From: Lacihabitans sp. CS3-21
GTDB lineage: Bacteria > Bacteroidota > Bacteroidia > Cytophagales > Spirosomataceae
Direction: 5' to 3'
NCBI RefSeq assembly: GCF_024343675.1
Contig: NZ_RJUD01000001.1
Location: 124,001-188,000 of the forward strand
Length of the DNA: 64,000 nucleotides
In this document: positions 37,410 through 46,597 of the stretch, piece after piece
Layout: each line of letters begins with the position of its first letter
How positions within the stretch are numbered: position 1 is the stretch's first letter
Program-made: the position numbers and the translations under genes
The notes under the pieces: generated by a model
Told to the model about the DNA's origin: nothing
What the model saw: the letters and a program-made list of their open reading frames with translations, nothing else
The model's database searches: none

Positions 37410-38083
37410 TTCAAGGGTTTTATAAATTTTACGAAATATCTGTCTATTTTGGTTAATAATAAAATTTCAGCAATAAAAAGATTTCCTACCCAACTCAACC
37501 ATACCACTGTGAGGTAAGTTTCTATAGGTTTTGTACCAAAGAACTGATACATCACATAACTCTCTGTTCGTAAACTAAATGCAGCATAGGTTACCGCCAA
37601 ACTTCTAATCATATATCGAACATGCTGAGCGATATCTCTTTCCTTGATATATAAAAATGCCCTTAGAGTAAGAAACCACCACACCAAACATTGCAAAGTA
37701 AATCCCACTTGGGCCGAAAGGCCCCCGTTGGCGAATTTGGCTAAAACCAAACCTGAAGGAGCCGCAAACACCAAAACACCAAAAACATAAATTTTTCCTA
37801 AGTTTCGGTGCCATTTCGGATATTTTTCGATAATTCGAGGCAAAAATTGGGGAATTCCGACCAACCAAACCACCAAAGCCGAACTGATATGTATATAAAA
37901 CCCAATCTTAAAGACCAGCCTAGAAGTTACCTCAAACGTTTTTGTACCCAGAAAACCTTTTCGGGGAGCAAAGTCAAAATAAGGAATTGTATTTTCTGTC
38001 ATCACCAAGGCAAAAACCACCCCAACAATACTGAGCAGAACCAATGGTAAGCTGAAATATTTACGAAAAGACTCTATTTGCAA
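37406..38083 (-). CDS. DUF2306-like membrane protein
   Basis: This 225-residue protein has six or seven predicted membrane helices. Its histidine-containing YIHISSALVVWLVGIPQFLP and KYPKWHRNLGKIYVFGVLV, and the RDIAQHVRYMIRSLAVTYAA segment, fit DUF2306. The start is a TTG at 38083, since an in-frame TAA sits directly before it and the next Met (residue 28) would remove the first helix. The conserved histidines could bind haem or metal, which is an inference. It overlaps the lipoprotein gene downstream by four bases. Confidence 0.75.
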   Translation of the reverse strand: MQIESFRKYFSLPLVLLSIVGVVFALVMTENTIPYFDFAPRKGFLGTKTFEVTSRLVFKIGFYIHISSALVVWLVGIPQFLPRIIEKYPKWHRNLGKIYVFGVLVFAAPSGLVLAKFANGGLSAQVGFTLQCLVWWFLTLRAFLYIKERDIAQHVRYMIRSLAVTYAAFSLRTESYVMYQFFGTKPIETYLTVVWLSWVGNLFIAEILLLTKIDRYFVKFIKPLK

Positions 38084-38132
38084 TTAGTTTTCTGATTGTA
38101 AAGCTACGTTTTTTTACCAAAGATTTTGGGGT

Positions 38133-38162
38133 AAAAAAAACCACTCCTATGTTAAAGAGTGG
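38133..38162 (-). terminator. Rho-independent terminator after the NIPSNAP gene
   Basis: On the minus strand CCACTC (38162-38157) pairs with GAGTGG (38146-38141) around a ten-base loop, and a run of eight T follows at 38140-38133. It lies 17 bases after the stop of the gene at 38179-38928. Confidence 0.85.
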
Positions 38163-38178
38163 CTTAAGTACATTTTCT

Positions 38179-38928
38179 CTATTTGATCCTTGAAAAACCC
38201 GTTGGTTTCATATAAATAGATTCTACTTTTTCTACAATTTTTCCAGAAACTTCAGAAGCGTCACGTACTTTTATCCAGTTCGGATTGGCTCTGAAATCAT
38301 CCCAAGATTTCTTGGCGGCCTCTGCGTCTTTATGAGCAAGAAAATAGAGTAATGTTGGCTGTCCGCCATCTTTCTCTATGGTTTCAAAGTACATGATGTT
38401 TTGCATTCCATGACCTTCAAACAACTTTCTTGTATGATCTCTAAAGCGTGCCACAATGTTTGGATATCTTCCGGGCAAGCAGTAGTACGTCCTCATTTCA
38501 AACAAACGCTCCGGGTTGGCTTGCTGAAATTTAATTTTCTTTGTGAGTTCAGGGTGTAAAGTCATAAACTTTGACTCCACTTTGGCAACAATTTTACCAC
38601 TTTCCTCTGACTTTTTAGCCACCTCTTTCCATTCAGGATCTGCTACAAAAGCTTTCCAAGATGCATCTCTGGCCTCTTTACTTGGGTAACCCAATACATA
38701 ATATAGGACATTATTGTCTACCGTTGTCGGTGTCCAATACCCTATGTTTTCCATACCATGTTTTTCAAAAATCTTGGTGGTATGATCAGTAAATCTTGTA
38801 ATCAAATTGGGCAATTTACCTGGATGGCAATAATAAATCCGCAGCTCGTAGTATTTCGAAGGCTTTTTCTTTGCGAAGCTCAAAACAGAAATGGTCATAG
38901 CCATCAATAGCAATATTGTTTTTTTCAT
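38179..38928 (-). CDS. NIPSNAP-family protein, two domains
   Basis: This 249-residue protein has a signal peptide (TILLLMAMTISVLSFA). It carries two NIPSNAP ferredoxin-like domains at about residues 27-128 and 138-243. Each begins with an ExRxYYC motif (YYELRIYYCHPGKLP and LFEMRTYYCLPGRYP), and each contains RFxDHTxKxFExHGM. The family is used as a small dimeric alpha+beta scaffold with unknown chemistry. It is not in an obvious operon and has its own promoter and terminator. Confidence 0.88.
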   Translation of the reverse strand: MKKTILLLMAMTISVLSFAKKKPSKYYELRIYYCHPGKLPNLITRFTDHTTKIFEKHGMENIGYWTPTTVDNNVLYYVLGYPSKEARDASWKAFVADPEWKEVAKKSEESGKIVAKVESKFMTLHPELTKKIKFQQANPERLFEMRTYYCLPGRYPNIVARFRDHTRKLFEGHGMQNIMYFETIEKDGGQPTLLYFLAHKDAEAAKKSWDDFRANPNWIKVRDASEVSGKIVEKVESIYMKPTGFSRIK

Positions 38929-38951
38929 TATGGTTGAATTGTTTTTTTTAT

Positions 38952-38983
38952 CAAATGTAAATCAAAGTTTGTATTTACCCAAA
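38952..38983 (-). promoter_or_regulatory. Bacteroidota-type promoter of the NIPSNAP gene
   Basis: On the minus strand TTTG (38983-38980) and TACATTTG (38959-38952) are separated by 20 bases and fit the -33 TTTG / -7 TAnnTTTG consensus of this phylum. The -7 element ends 24 bases before the start codon. Confidence 0.5.
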
Positions 38984-39183
38984 CACAAGACCCATTTGTC
39001 TCGCCTATTTTTGTGTCCGAATCACCCGAGGTTCGTTCTCAAAATATGTTTCAACTCCCTTTCAGGTATTATCTTCGAATAAATTAAATATCTTGCATAG
39101 TAAATTTACTTCTTTGACCCAAAACCTTAGTGAAACTTAATGCATTCTTCGTGTCACTTTGTGTAAAAACTCAATTCAATATC

Positions 39184-40062
39184 ATGAAAAAATTCAACAT
39201 AAAAGATTACCAAATAACAGGCAGTGAGAATTTTAATCCTAGAAACCACCCAACAAAAATCAAAGACTTTTATGAAGATAAAGTTGATTATGAAGCGATT
39301 CTGAAAAGTCTACAAACCGAAATGGACGAGTTGCAAAGCATCATGTATGCCCATTCAAAATATGGAGTTTTAGCGGTTTTTCAGGCCATGGATGCTGCTG
39401 GAAAAGACGGCACCATGAAGGCCGTTTTCCAAGGAGTACATCCGCTCGGTATGAGTTTTTATTCATTCAAAAGACCTTCTGAAACTGAGCTCAACCACGA
39501 TTACATGTGGCGTTGTTACAAAGAATTGCCCGAAAGGGGCAAAATGCAAATCTTCAATCGCTCCTACTACGAAGAGGTGTTGGTTGTTAAAGTACATCCC
39601 GAAATATTAGAAAATTACCAAAAAATCCCTAACGAACTTAAGGGCAATGATGTTTGGAAAAAACGATACCAAGACATCAAACATTTTGAGGATTATTTGG
39701 CCAACAACGGTATTGTGGTGATAAAGTTTTTCTTGAATGTTTCTAAAGAAGAACAAGGCAACCGCTTGATTGAGCGGATAGAAGACATAACAAAAAATTG
39801 GAAATTTGAAGAAGGCGATATAAAAGAGCGTGGCTTTTGGAATGAATACCAAAAAGCATACGAAGAAATGATAAACGAAACCTCAACAGAAAAAAACCCA
39901 TGGTATGTTGTACCTGCCGACGACAAGAAAAATATGCGTCTGATAGTAGCCAAAATAATTGTTGAGAAACTGAAAGAACTAAGAATGAGCTATCCCGAAC
40001 CCGACGAATCCAGAAAACTAACGCTTTTGGGCTTGATTGATACCATTAAGCAACAGAATTAA
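39184..40062 (+). CDS. Polyphosphate kinase 2 family protein
   Basis: The protein is 292 residues from the ATG at 39184. The frame is open from 39130, but the extra 18 residues do not belong to the family. It is a P-loop kinase of the PPK2 type: Walker A AMDAAGKDG at 68-76, GMSFYSFKRPSETELNHDYMW broken around residues 89-109 and Walker B-like IFNRSYYEEVLV at 123-134. It transfers phosphate between polyphosphate and nucleotides in the cytoplasm. Length and the FNRSYYEE form suggest a class I or III single-domain enzyme; nucleotide preference is not visible. Confidence 0.92.
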   Translation: MKKFNIKDYQITGSENFNPRNHPTKIKDFYEDKVDYEAILKSLQTEMDELQSIMYAHSKYGVLAVFQAMDAAGKDGTMKAVFQGVHPLGMSFYSFKRPSETELNHDYMWRCYKELPERGKMQIFNRSYYEEVLVVKVHPEILENYQKIPNELKGNDVWKKRYQDIKHFEDYLANNGIVVIKFFLNVSKEEQGNRLIERIEDITKNWKFEEGDIKERGFWNEYQKAYEEMINETSTEKNPWYVVPADDKKNMRLIVAKIIVEKLKELRMSYPEPDESRKLTLLGLIDTIKQQN

Positions 40063-40170
40063 TAGTAAAACAATTTTCCCAAATTGTAAGATTTACTAGG
40101 CAAAAAAGATGATAAAACTAAAACAGTACCAATTCATTAAATTATTTCATTCAATTAATTTCAACCTAAA

Positions 40171-40986
40171 ATGAAAAGAAATCAATTTATCAAAACCCTC
40201 GGATTAAGCTCTTTAGCTTTGTCAACTAAAGCTAATTTCCAGCCTTCTGCATCATTTCAGGGACTCAAAATCGGTTTGGCTTCGTATACGCTAAGAAAAT
40301 ACTCAATCGACCAAGTCATAGAAATAATGAAACGCTTGGACTTAAAAGATGTTTGTCTAAAAAGTTTTCATTTGCCATTTGATGCTTCGCCAGAAGAACT
40401 AAAAAACATCACAGATAAGCTGAAATCCAATGGGCTTAATCCATACGCGGCTGGGGTTATCTACATGAAAACCAACGAAGAAGTAGAAAAACACTTTAAA
40501 TATGCCCAAAATGCAGGTCTAAAAATGATTGTAGGAGCTCCCGAGCATCACGTATTAGCCAAAGTAGAAGAAATGGTGAAAGCCACTGACATCAAAATAG
40601 CCATCCATAACCATGGACCTGAGGATAATATCTTTCCTTCTCCTGCCAGTATTTATGAAAAAATCAAAAACTTGGACGCTAGAGTTGGCCTTTGCATAGA
40701 TACAGGACACACTTTTAGACTTAAACAGGATCCCGCAGCCGAATTTAGAAAATACCGTGATAGACTTTTTGATATTCACCTCAAGGACCTTAATTCTCAA
40801 AAGCCTGATGCTGAAAACATGGAAATTGGACGAGGAGTAATGAACATTTCGCTGTATTTACAAGTACTTAAAGAACTCAAATACGACGGCATTATTGGTG
40901 TAGAATATGAAAAAGATGCAGATAATGCAGCATATGGACTTACCGAATCAATTGGTTATCTTCGTGGTATCCTCCGGATGTCTTGA
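40171..40986 (+). CDS. Sugar phosphate isomerase/epimerase-like TIM-barrel protein, exported
   Basis: This 271-residue protein has a Tat-like N-terminus with a single basic pair (KRNQFIKTLGLSSLALS). An AP-endonuclease-2-type TIM barrel follows. Metal-ligand candidates are in IAIHNHGPED, VGLCIDTGHT, FDIHLKDLN and GIIGVEYEKD. Homologues annotated as isomerases often sit with DUF1080, ThuA and dehydrogenase genes, and some act in 3-keto-sugar metabolism. The protein is probably a periplasmic sugar isomerase, epimerase or lyase. Confidence 0.87.
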   Translation: MKRNQFIKTLGLSSLALSTKANFQPSASFQGLKIGLASYTLRKYSIDQVIEIMKRLDLKDVCLKSFHLPFDASPEELKNITDKLKSNGLNPYAAGVIYMKTNEEVEKHFKYAQNAGLKMIVGAPEHHVLAKVEEMVKATDIKIAIHNHGPEDNIFPSPASIYEKIKNLDARVGLCIDTGHTFRLKQDPAAEFRKYRDRLFDIHLKDLNSQKPDAENMEIGRGVMNISLYLQVLKELKYDGIIGVEYEKDADNAAYGLTESIGYLRGILRMS

Positions 40987-41026
40987 TAATTTAAATCGAA
41001 ATTTCTCTCAAAATCATCTTTCTTAG

Positions 41027-41034
41027 TATCTTTG
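41027..41034 (+). promoter_or_regulatory. Possible -7 element of mfd
   Basis: TATCTTTG matches the TAnnTTTG -7 consensus and lies 108 bases before the mfd ATG. No clear TTG -33 element is present at the expected distance. Confidence 0.35.
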
Positions 41035-41142
41035 CTATAGTTTTCAAGTATGGCTCAAACTTTAGTAGCCAAAAAGAGTGCTTTTCAATAAAAATTTTAA
41101 TCTCGGTAAAGTTCTTTTGATTCATTCAAAGGCACTTGCCAA

Positions 41143-44100
41143 ATGAACTGGTCACTTTTGAACGCAGAGGATTTCCTAAAAATATACGCCGAAGATAGTT
41201 TTGTGCAGAACATCGTTTTGTCACAAAAATCGCATCCTAAAATCCACCTAGAAGGCACTTCTGGTAGTTTGGATGCTATTTTGGCTGCCGCTATTTATCA
41301 AAATAACCCACATTCGACCTTAATTGTACTTCCAGATAAAGAAGATGCTCTATATTTCTTCAATGATCTACAAAATATTTTTGGTTTTGAAAGTCCTAAG
41401 ATTGCCTATTTTCCAGCATCCTTCAAACGACCTTATGAATATGAGGAAATAGAAAACGCCAATGTCATTCAGCGTGCAGAGTTGCTTAATCGCCTAAACA
41501 ATTCTGCTGACCCTTTGCTTATAGTCAGCTATCCAGAAGCTCTTGCCGAAAAAGTTGTGAGTAAAAAAACGCTCATAGCCAACACTTTACGCATAAAAGT
41601 AGGTGATACGCTAGACTTAAACTTTGTAACAGAACTACTCGTTTCTTACGATTTCGAAAAGACCGATTTCGTTTACGAACCAGGTCAATTTGCGATTAGA
41701 GGTGGTATTTTTGATGTATATTCTTATGCCGCCGATACGCCCTTTAGAGTAGAATTGTTTGGTGACGAAATAGAAAGTATCCGTATTTTTGACACAGAAA
41801 CGCAGCTTTCTAACAAAACCATGGATGCTATAAGCATTGTGCCCAATATCCATGAAAAACTACGCTTTGAAGAGACTGTACCGATTTTTAGTTTTATGCC
41901 CGAAAAAACTATTCTTTGGGTAAAAGATTATGTTTTTACGCTAGATAGGGTAGAGGACAACCTCAATCGTATTTCCGAAATTTATGACACCAAAAAAGCC
42001 AGTGGCGGAGACATCAACCTTTTGTTCAAACCCGACCATTCATTTTTAGCAAAAAAAGAGTTTTCTGACTTTCTAAAAAAATACTCAACCATAGAATTTG
42101 GCAGAAAGAGCTTTCTTAAAGAATCTCATAAAATCAGCTACTTGTCAAAATCGCAACCGTCTTTTAATAAAGACTTTACGATTTTGATAAACGACATTGC
42201 CGAAAACCAAGCCAACGGGTTTTCGTGTTATATAAGTTCTGATTCGCTCAAACAACTCAATCGCCTCGAAACCATTTTTACCGAAATTAACCCCACAATA
42301 CGGTTTCTTTCTGTTTATGCCAATTTCAGAGAAGGTTTTATAGATTTACAAAACAAAATACTGGTTTACACTGACCACCAGATATTTGAGCGGCTCAATC
42401 GCTACAAAGTAAAAGACCGTTTCTCAAAGTCAAAAGCACTCACTATAAAGGAACTAAAAACCTTACAAACAGGTGATTATGTAACCCACGTGGACTATGG
42501 TATTGGGCGTTTTGCAGGTATGGAAACCATTGATGTTGGTGGAAAAAAACAAGAAGCCATCAGGTTGGTATACAAAGACAATGATCTTTTGTACATCAAC
42601 ATCCACAGTTTACATAAAATAGCCAAATACTCAGGCAAAGAGGGAGATGCTCCCAACATGAGTAAGCTCGGCTCTGGCGACTGGGAAAACAAAAAATCAA
42701 AAGCAAAACGACAAGTTAAAGACATTGCAAAAGAGCTCATTGCTCTTTATGCCAAACGAAGAGAAGTGCATGGTTTCGCATTCTCACCCGACAATTATAT
42801 GCAGATTGAGCTGGAGTCGTCGTTTATGTACGAAGACACCCCTGACCAAGCCTCTGCCACTGCTAAAGTGAAAGAAGATATGGAAAAACCATATCCTATG
42901 GACAGACTCGTTTGTGGTGATGTCGGTTTTGGAAAAACAGAAGTTGCCATTCGTGCGGCCTTCAAAGCCGTAAATGACTCCAAACAAGTTGCTATTTTGG
43001 TTCCGACTACCATTTTGGCCATGCAACATCACCGAACATTCTCCGAAAGATTGTCTAAAATGCCTGTCAATGTTGATTATCTAAACAGATTTAAGTCAGC
43101 CAGCGACACCACAAAAACACTCAAAGCACTCAAAGAAGGCAAAGTAGATATCATTATAGGTACACACAAATTGCTCAACAAAAACATTGAGTTTAAAAAC
43201 CTTGGGCTTTTAGTGATAGACGAAGAACAAAAGTTTGGAGTAAAGTCAAAAGACAGAATAAAAGAATTGAAACTAAATGTGGATGTTTTGACCCTCACCG
43301 CTACTCCCATTCCTCGTACCTTACATTTCTCACTCATGGGTGCTCGTGACTTGTCTGTCATTGCCACTCCACCGGCCAACCGCCAGCCAGTAACCACCCA
43401 AGTTGAAGTATTCAAAGAAGAAATCATTCGTGATGCCATTAGTTATGAGCTAAATAGGGGAGGGCAAGTATTTTTCGTTCACAATAGAGTTGCTGATATT
43501 GAATCAATCGCCAATATCATTTACAGATTAGTTCCAGAAGCCAAAATTGGTGTTGCTCATGGCCAAATGGAAGGTGATAAACTCGAAAAAGTGATGATGC
43601 GTTTCATTGAAAACGAGATAAATATCTTGATTTCTACCAACATCATTGAGTCCGGGCTTGACATTCCAAACGCCAACACCATCATTATCAACCAAGCCCA
43701 CATGTTTGGACTTTCAGATTTGCACCAAATGCGGGGTAGGGTAGGACGTTCAAACAAAAAAGCCTACTGTTTTCTTTTGGGCCCTCCTAGTTCTGGTCTT
43801 ACCAAAGATGCCCGAAAACGCCTGCAAACCTTGGAGGAATTCACCGATTTGGGTGATGGCTTCAAAGTGGCTATGCGTGATTTAGATATACGTGGTGCTG
43901 GCAATTTGCTCGGTGCTGAACAAAGCGGTTTTGTGAATGATTTAGGTTATGATATGTACCACAAAATTTTGGATGAAGCCGTTTCTGAGTTAAAAGAGAA
44001 CGAATTCAAAAGTCTTTTTGAAGGAGAACTTTCCAAAAAAACCTTCAAAGTAGAAGACTGTCAAATAGAGACCGACCTACAAATCTTAATTCCAGACCAT

Positions 44101-44520
44101 TACATTGTCAATATGTCCGAAAGGCTTTCGGTCTATAATGCCATTGATGATCTAAAAACAGAGGAGGAACTTAATAAATTCACCATTTCGTTGATTGACC
44201 GATTTGGAAAATTACCAGTAGAAGTTGAAGAATTATTTAGAATCGTAAAAGTGCGTTGGAAGGCCGAATACATCGGTTTTGAAAAAATAACGCTGAAAAA
44301 TAATAACCTTAAAGGATATTTCGTTTCACAAAAGCATCAAGAATATTATCAAACAGATAAGTTTGGCAGAATTCTTGATTATATAAAATTGCATCCAAAA
44401 GAGTGCAGTTTAAAACAAATCAAAGACAAATTGATGTTTTCGGCCGAAAACACTGTTAATATCAATAAAATCAATGATTTATTCGAAAAAATTGTGGCTT
44501 TCATTGATGCCAAACAATGA
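41143..44520 (+). CDS. mfd: Transcription-repair coupling factor
   Basis: This 1125-residue protein has the usual Mfd layout. An N-terminal UvrB-homology region (about 1-330, with GTSGSLDAILAA and YEPGQFAIRGGIFDVY) is followed by a CarD-like RNA-polymerase-binding domain near 440-510 (LQTGDYVTHVDYGIGRF). A RecG/SF2 translocase follows with Walker A GFGKT at 595-599 and DEEQ at 693-696, then TATPIPRTLHFSLMGARDLS and QMRGRVGRSNKKAYC. A C-terminal TRCF domain ends the protein. It removes stalled RNA polymerase at lesions and recruits UvrA. The length is near the family norm and no key motif is missing. Confidence 0.98.
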   Translation: MNWSLLNAEDFLKIYAEDSFVQNIVLSQKSHPKIHLEGTSGSLDAILAAAIYQNNPHSTLIVLPDKEDALYFFNDLQNIFGFESPKIAYFPASFKRPYEYEEIENANVIQRAELLNRLNNSADPLLIVSYPEALAEKVVSKKTLIANTLRIKVGDTLDLNFVTELLVSYDFEKTDFVYEPGQFAIRGGIFDVYSYAADTPFRVELFGDEIESIRIFDTETQLSNKTMDAISIVPNIHEKLRFEETVPIFSFMPEKTILWVKDYVFTLDRVEDNLNRISEIYDTKKASGGDINLLFKPDHSFLAKKEFSDFLKKYSTIEFGRKSFLKESHKISYLSKSQPSFNKDFTILINDIAENQANGFSCYISSDSLKQLNRLETIFTEINPTIRFLSVYANFREGFIDLQNKILVYTDHQIFERLNRYKVKDRFSKSKALTIKELKTLQTGDYVTHVDYGIGRFAGMETIDVGGKKQEAIRLVYKDNDLLYINIHSLHKIAKYSGKEGDAPNMSKLGSGDWENKKSKAKRQVKDIAKELIALYAKRREVHGFAFSPDNYMQIELESSFMYEDTPDQASATAKVKEDMEKPYPMDRLVCGDVGFGKTEVAIRAAFKAVNDSKQVAILVPTTILAMQHHRTFSERLSKMPVNVDYLNRFKSASDTTKTLKALKEGKVDIIIGTHKLLNKNIEFKNLGLLVIDEEQKFGVKSKDRIKELKLNVDVLTLTATPIPRTLHFSLMGARDLSVIATPPANRQPVTTQVEVFKEEIIRDAISYELNRGGQVFFVHNRVADIESIANIIYRLVPEAKIGVAHGQMEGDKLEKVMMRFIENEINILISTNIIESGLDIPNANTIIINQAHMFGLSDLHQMRGRVGRSNKKAYCFLLGPPSSGLTKDARKRLQTLEEFTDLGDGFKVAMRDLDIRGAGNLLGAEQSGFVNDLGYDMYHKILDEAVSELKENEFKSLFEGELSKKTFKVEDCQIETDLQILIPDHYIVNMSERLSVYNAIDDLKTEEELNKFTISLIDRFGKLPVEVEELFRIVKVRWKAEYIGFEKITLKNNNLKGYFVSQKHQEYYQTDKFGRILDYIKLHPKECSLKQIKDKLMFSAENTVNINKINDLFEKIVAFIDAKQ

Positions 44521-44521
44521 C

Positions 44522-44548
44522 TTGGTAATATATTTTAAACTATTTTTG
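44522..44548 (+). promoter_or_regulatory. Probable gldJ promoter
   Basis: TTG at 44522-44524 and TATTTTTG at 44541-44548 are spaced by 16 bases, which is close to the phylum's -33/-7 arrangement. The -7 element is 34 bases before the gldJ ATG, and the promoter starts just after the mfd stop. Confidence 0.45.
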
Positions 44549-44582
44549 TGTTTTAATTCGCAGAAAACAAAATAAAAAAAGA

Positions 44583-45848
44583 ATGAAGAGACTTATTTAT
44601 GGTGTAACAGTTCTTACACTTTCTCTTTTTGTAGCTACTTCTTGTAGTAAAGGTAAAAAAGCGTCAAGTTTGAATCCTGGTAAAAAAAGTAGAACCACAG
44701 GAGCTGCCTATGCCAAAAAAGGTAAAGAAGGATTCCAAGTAGCTTCTTTTGCTGGTCAACCTGCTGGACCCAACATGGTCTTTATCGAAGGTGGTCGCTT
44801 TACAATGGGAACCCTTGAAGAGGATGTTACCTACACACGAGATAACATCGAACGTACGGTTACGGTTGCTTCATTCTACATGGATGAAACAGAAATCGCA
44901 AATATCGACTATCTTGAATACATCTATTCTATCAGCCAAGACTCCACACGTGAGTTTGTGCAAGCAGCTTTGCCAGATACAACCGTTTGGGCTAACGAAA
45001 TGTCATTCAATGACCAATACGTAGACCAATATCTTCGTTACCCTGGGTTTAGAAATTTCCCTGTTGTGGGGGTTTCGTGGATTCAAGCCAACGACTACTG
45101 TAAATGGAGATCGGCTATTGTAAATGCAGGCCTTTCTGAAAAGTATGGAGATGGTTCAAAGAAAAAAATGGGTTTGCCTTTTGGAAAGAAAAAGAAAGGT
45201 GCTGCTGAAGTAGCTTCTGCTCCTAAAGTAACGGGCAGGGTGCCTATTGAAACTGGAATCAATATTCCAGACTTCAGACTTCCAACAGAGGCTGAATGGG
45301 AATATGCTGCAAAAAGTATGATTGGCACACAATACATAGACGAAAATCAGTCGAATCAAAGAATTTATCCTTGGGATGGCTCAGCTATGCGTAAAGCCAA
45401 AGGCAAAAACAAAGGCAATATGATGGCCAACTTCAAAAGAGGTAGAGGTGACTACGCCGGTATAGCTGGAAAACAAAACGATAAGGCTATCATTACTGAA
45501 GAAGTTTACTCTTTTGCCCCTAACGATTTCGGTCTTTATAACATGGCTGGAAACGTGAACGAGTGGGTTTATGACCTATACAGACAAGGTTCTTATCAAG
45601 ACTTTAGCGATTTGAATCCAATCCGTAGAAGTGACTTCCAAGACGAAGCAAAACTTTATGATAAAGAAAACTTCAACTCCCTAATTGACAACAAATTAAG
45701 AGTTTTCAAGGGTGGTTCATGGAACGATATCGCTTATTGGTTATCACCTGGAACTAGAAGATATCTGGATCAAGATTCTTCTACTGCTACTATCGGATTT
45801 AGATGTGCGATGATTTCAGTAGGTCCAAAAGGCAAGAAGTCTTTGTAA
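44583..45848 (+). CDS. gldJ: Gliding motility / type IX secretion lipoprotein GldJ
   Basis: This 421-residue lipoprotein has a lipobox at VATSC (Cys21). A basic linker with the SRTTGAAY segment leads to a formylglycine-generating-enzyme (SUMF1-like) fold from about 60 to 415. The motifs GPNMVFIEGGRFTMG, VASFYMDETEIANIDYLEY, LPTEAEWEYAA, NMAGNVNEWVYD and FKGGSWND match GldJ and its relative GldK. The RTTG-type linker and the VxYTxDNIxRxVTVxSFYMDETE pattern favour GldJ. In Flavobacterium it is needed for gliding and for stability of the type IX secretion machinery. Conserved paired cysteines of true sulfatase-modifying enzymes are not evident. Confidence 0.85.
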   Translation: MKRLIYGVTVLTLSLFVATSCSKGKKASSLNPGKKSRTTGAAYAKKGKEGFQVASFAGQPAGPNMVFIEGGRFTMGTLEEDVTYTRDNIERTVTVASFYMDETEIANIDYLEYIYSISQDSTREFVQAALPDTTVWANEMSFNDQYVDQYLRYPGFRNFPVVGVSWIQANDYCKWRSAIVNAGLSEKYGDGSKKKMGLPFGKKKKGAAEVASAPKVTGRVPIETGINIPDFRLPTEAEWEYAAKSMIGTQYIDENQSNQRIYPWDGSAMRKAKGKNKGNMMANFKRGRGDYAGIAGKQNDKAIITEEVYSFAPNDFGLYNMAGNVNEWVYDLYRQGSYQDFSDLNPIRRSDFQDEAKLYDKENFNSLIDNKLRVFKGGSWNDIAYWLSPGTRRYLDQDSSTATIGFRCAMISVGPKGKKSL

Positions 45849-45871
45849 AAAATTAAGTTTTAGAAATATTT

Positions 45872-45905
45872 AATCGCCTCGGTTTTTTAATAAGCTGAGG
45901 CGATT
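45872..45905. terminator. Bidirectional terminator between gldJ and comF
   Basis: AATCGCCTC (45872-45880) pairs perfectly with GAGGCGATT (45897-45905) around a loop containing a T-run. It lies after gldJ and overlaps the last codons of the convergent comF-like gene. The strong GC stem in an AT-rich setting supports a terminator. Confidence 0.75.
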
Positions 45906-46591
45906 GTTATTATATACAGTTCTCTACATCCTGCAGCGAGCAGTACACTTCCTGCTTCTTCCAAAGTTGATCCAGTAGTAAGCACATCATCCACCAGTGC
46001 AATTCGTCTCCCTTCAATATTTTCCATATTTTTCACCTCAAAAACACCTTCAATGTTTTTAAACCTTTTAAAACGACTTCCCGTCTTGGTTTGAGAAATA
46101 GTAAACGTTTGACGAACCAAAGACACCTCATCATAGGGCGTTTTTAAGACTTCTGAGAGCCCCTTAGCAAAGGCATCGGCCTGATTGTAGCCTCGGATCT
46201 TTTGTTTGTCTTTATGGAGCGGAATTCCTATTATTAAGTCTATCTTTTCTTCCAATTGTATCGCCTTCAAATCATTTGCATACATTTTTCCAATATATTC
46301 TGCTAATTCTGGCTTATTTTTGTACTTGAGTGTGTGAAGAATATTTTGAACTTTTCCCTTTTTCGAAAATTTAAGGAAAGAGTACACCTGTTTCACGTTT
46401 AATTTTCCCCAGAACTTTCGCTCTAAGAGTTCAATCGGGTGCAAATGAGAATTGGTTTTGGGTATAGCTAGGAGGCATTCAATGCATAAGTGGTTTTCTG
46501 AGCCTAGTATGTATTTCTCACAACTTACGCAAACTCTTGGGTAGATAAAATCCAAAAGTAGATTAATGTATCTTTTAAATGTGGTTTTCAT
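45887..46591 (-). CDS. comF: ComF-family phosphoribosyltransferase-like protein
   Basis: This 234-residue protein has an N-terminal zinc-finger-like set of cysteines (Cys21, Cys24, Cys36, Cys39; RVCVSC and LCIECL). A type I phosphoribosyltransferase fold has the PRPP loop LVDDVLTTGST near residues 199-209. IGIPLHKDKQKIRGYNQAD is the usual ComF central motif. It is required for uptake of transforming DNA in naturally competent bacteria, where it acts in the cytoplasm. It is divergent from the next gene across only six bases. Confidence 0.9.
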   Translation of the reverse strand: MKTTFKRYINLLLDFIYPRVCVSCEKYILGSENHLCIECLLAIPKTNSHLHPIELLERKFWGKLNVKQVYSFLKFSKKGKVQNILHTLKYKNKPELAEYIGKMYANDLKAIQLEEKIDLIIGIPLHKDKQKIRGYNQADAFAKGLSEVLKTPYDEVSLVRQTFTISQTKTGSRFKRFKNIEGVFEVKNMENIEGRRIALVDDVLTTGSTLEEAGSVLLAAGCRELYIITIASAY

Positions 46592-46597
46592 TATTGT

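Noticed and set aside
44583-45848. Formylglycine-generating enzyme that could mature the sulfatase at 28708
   Set aside because: The fold is of that class, but the lipobox, the linker and the whole motif pattern match the gliding lipoprotein GldJ, and the paired active-site cysteines are not evident.
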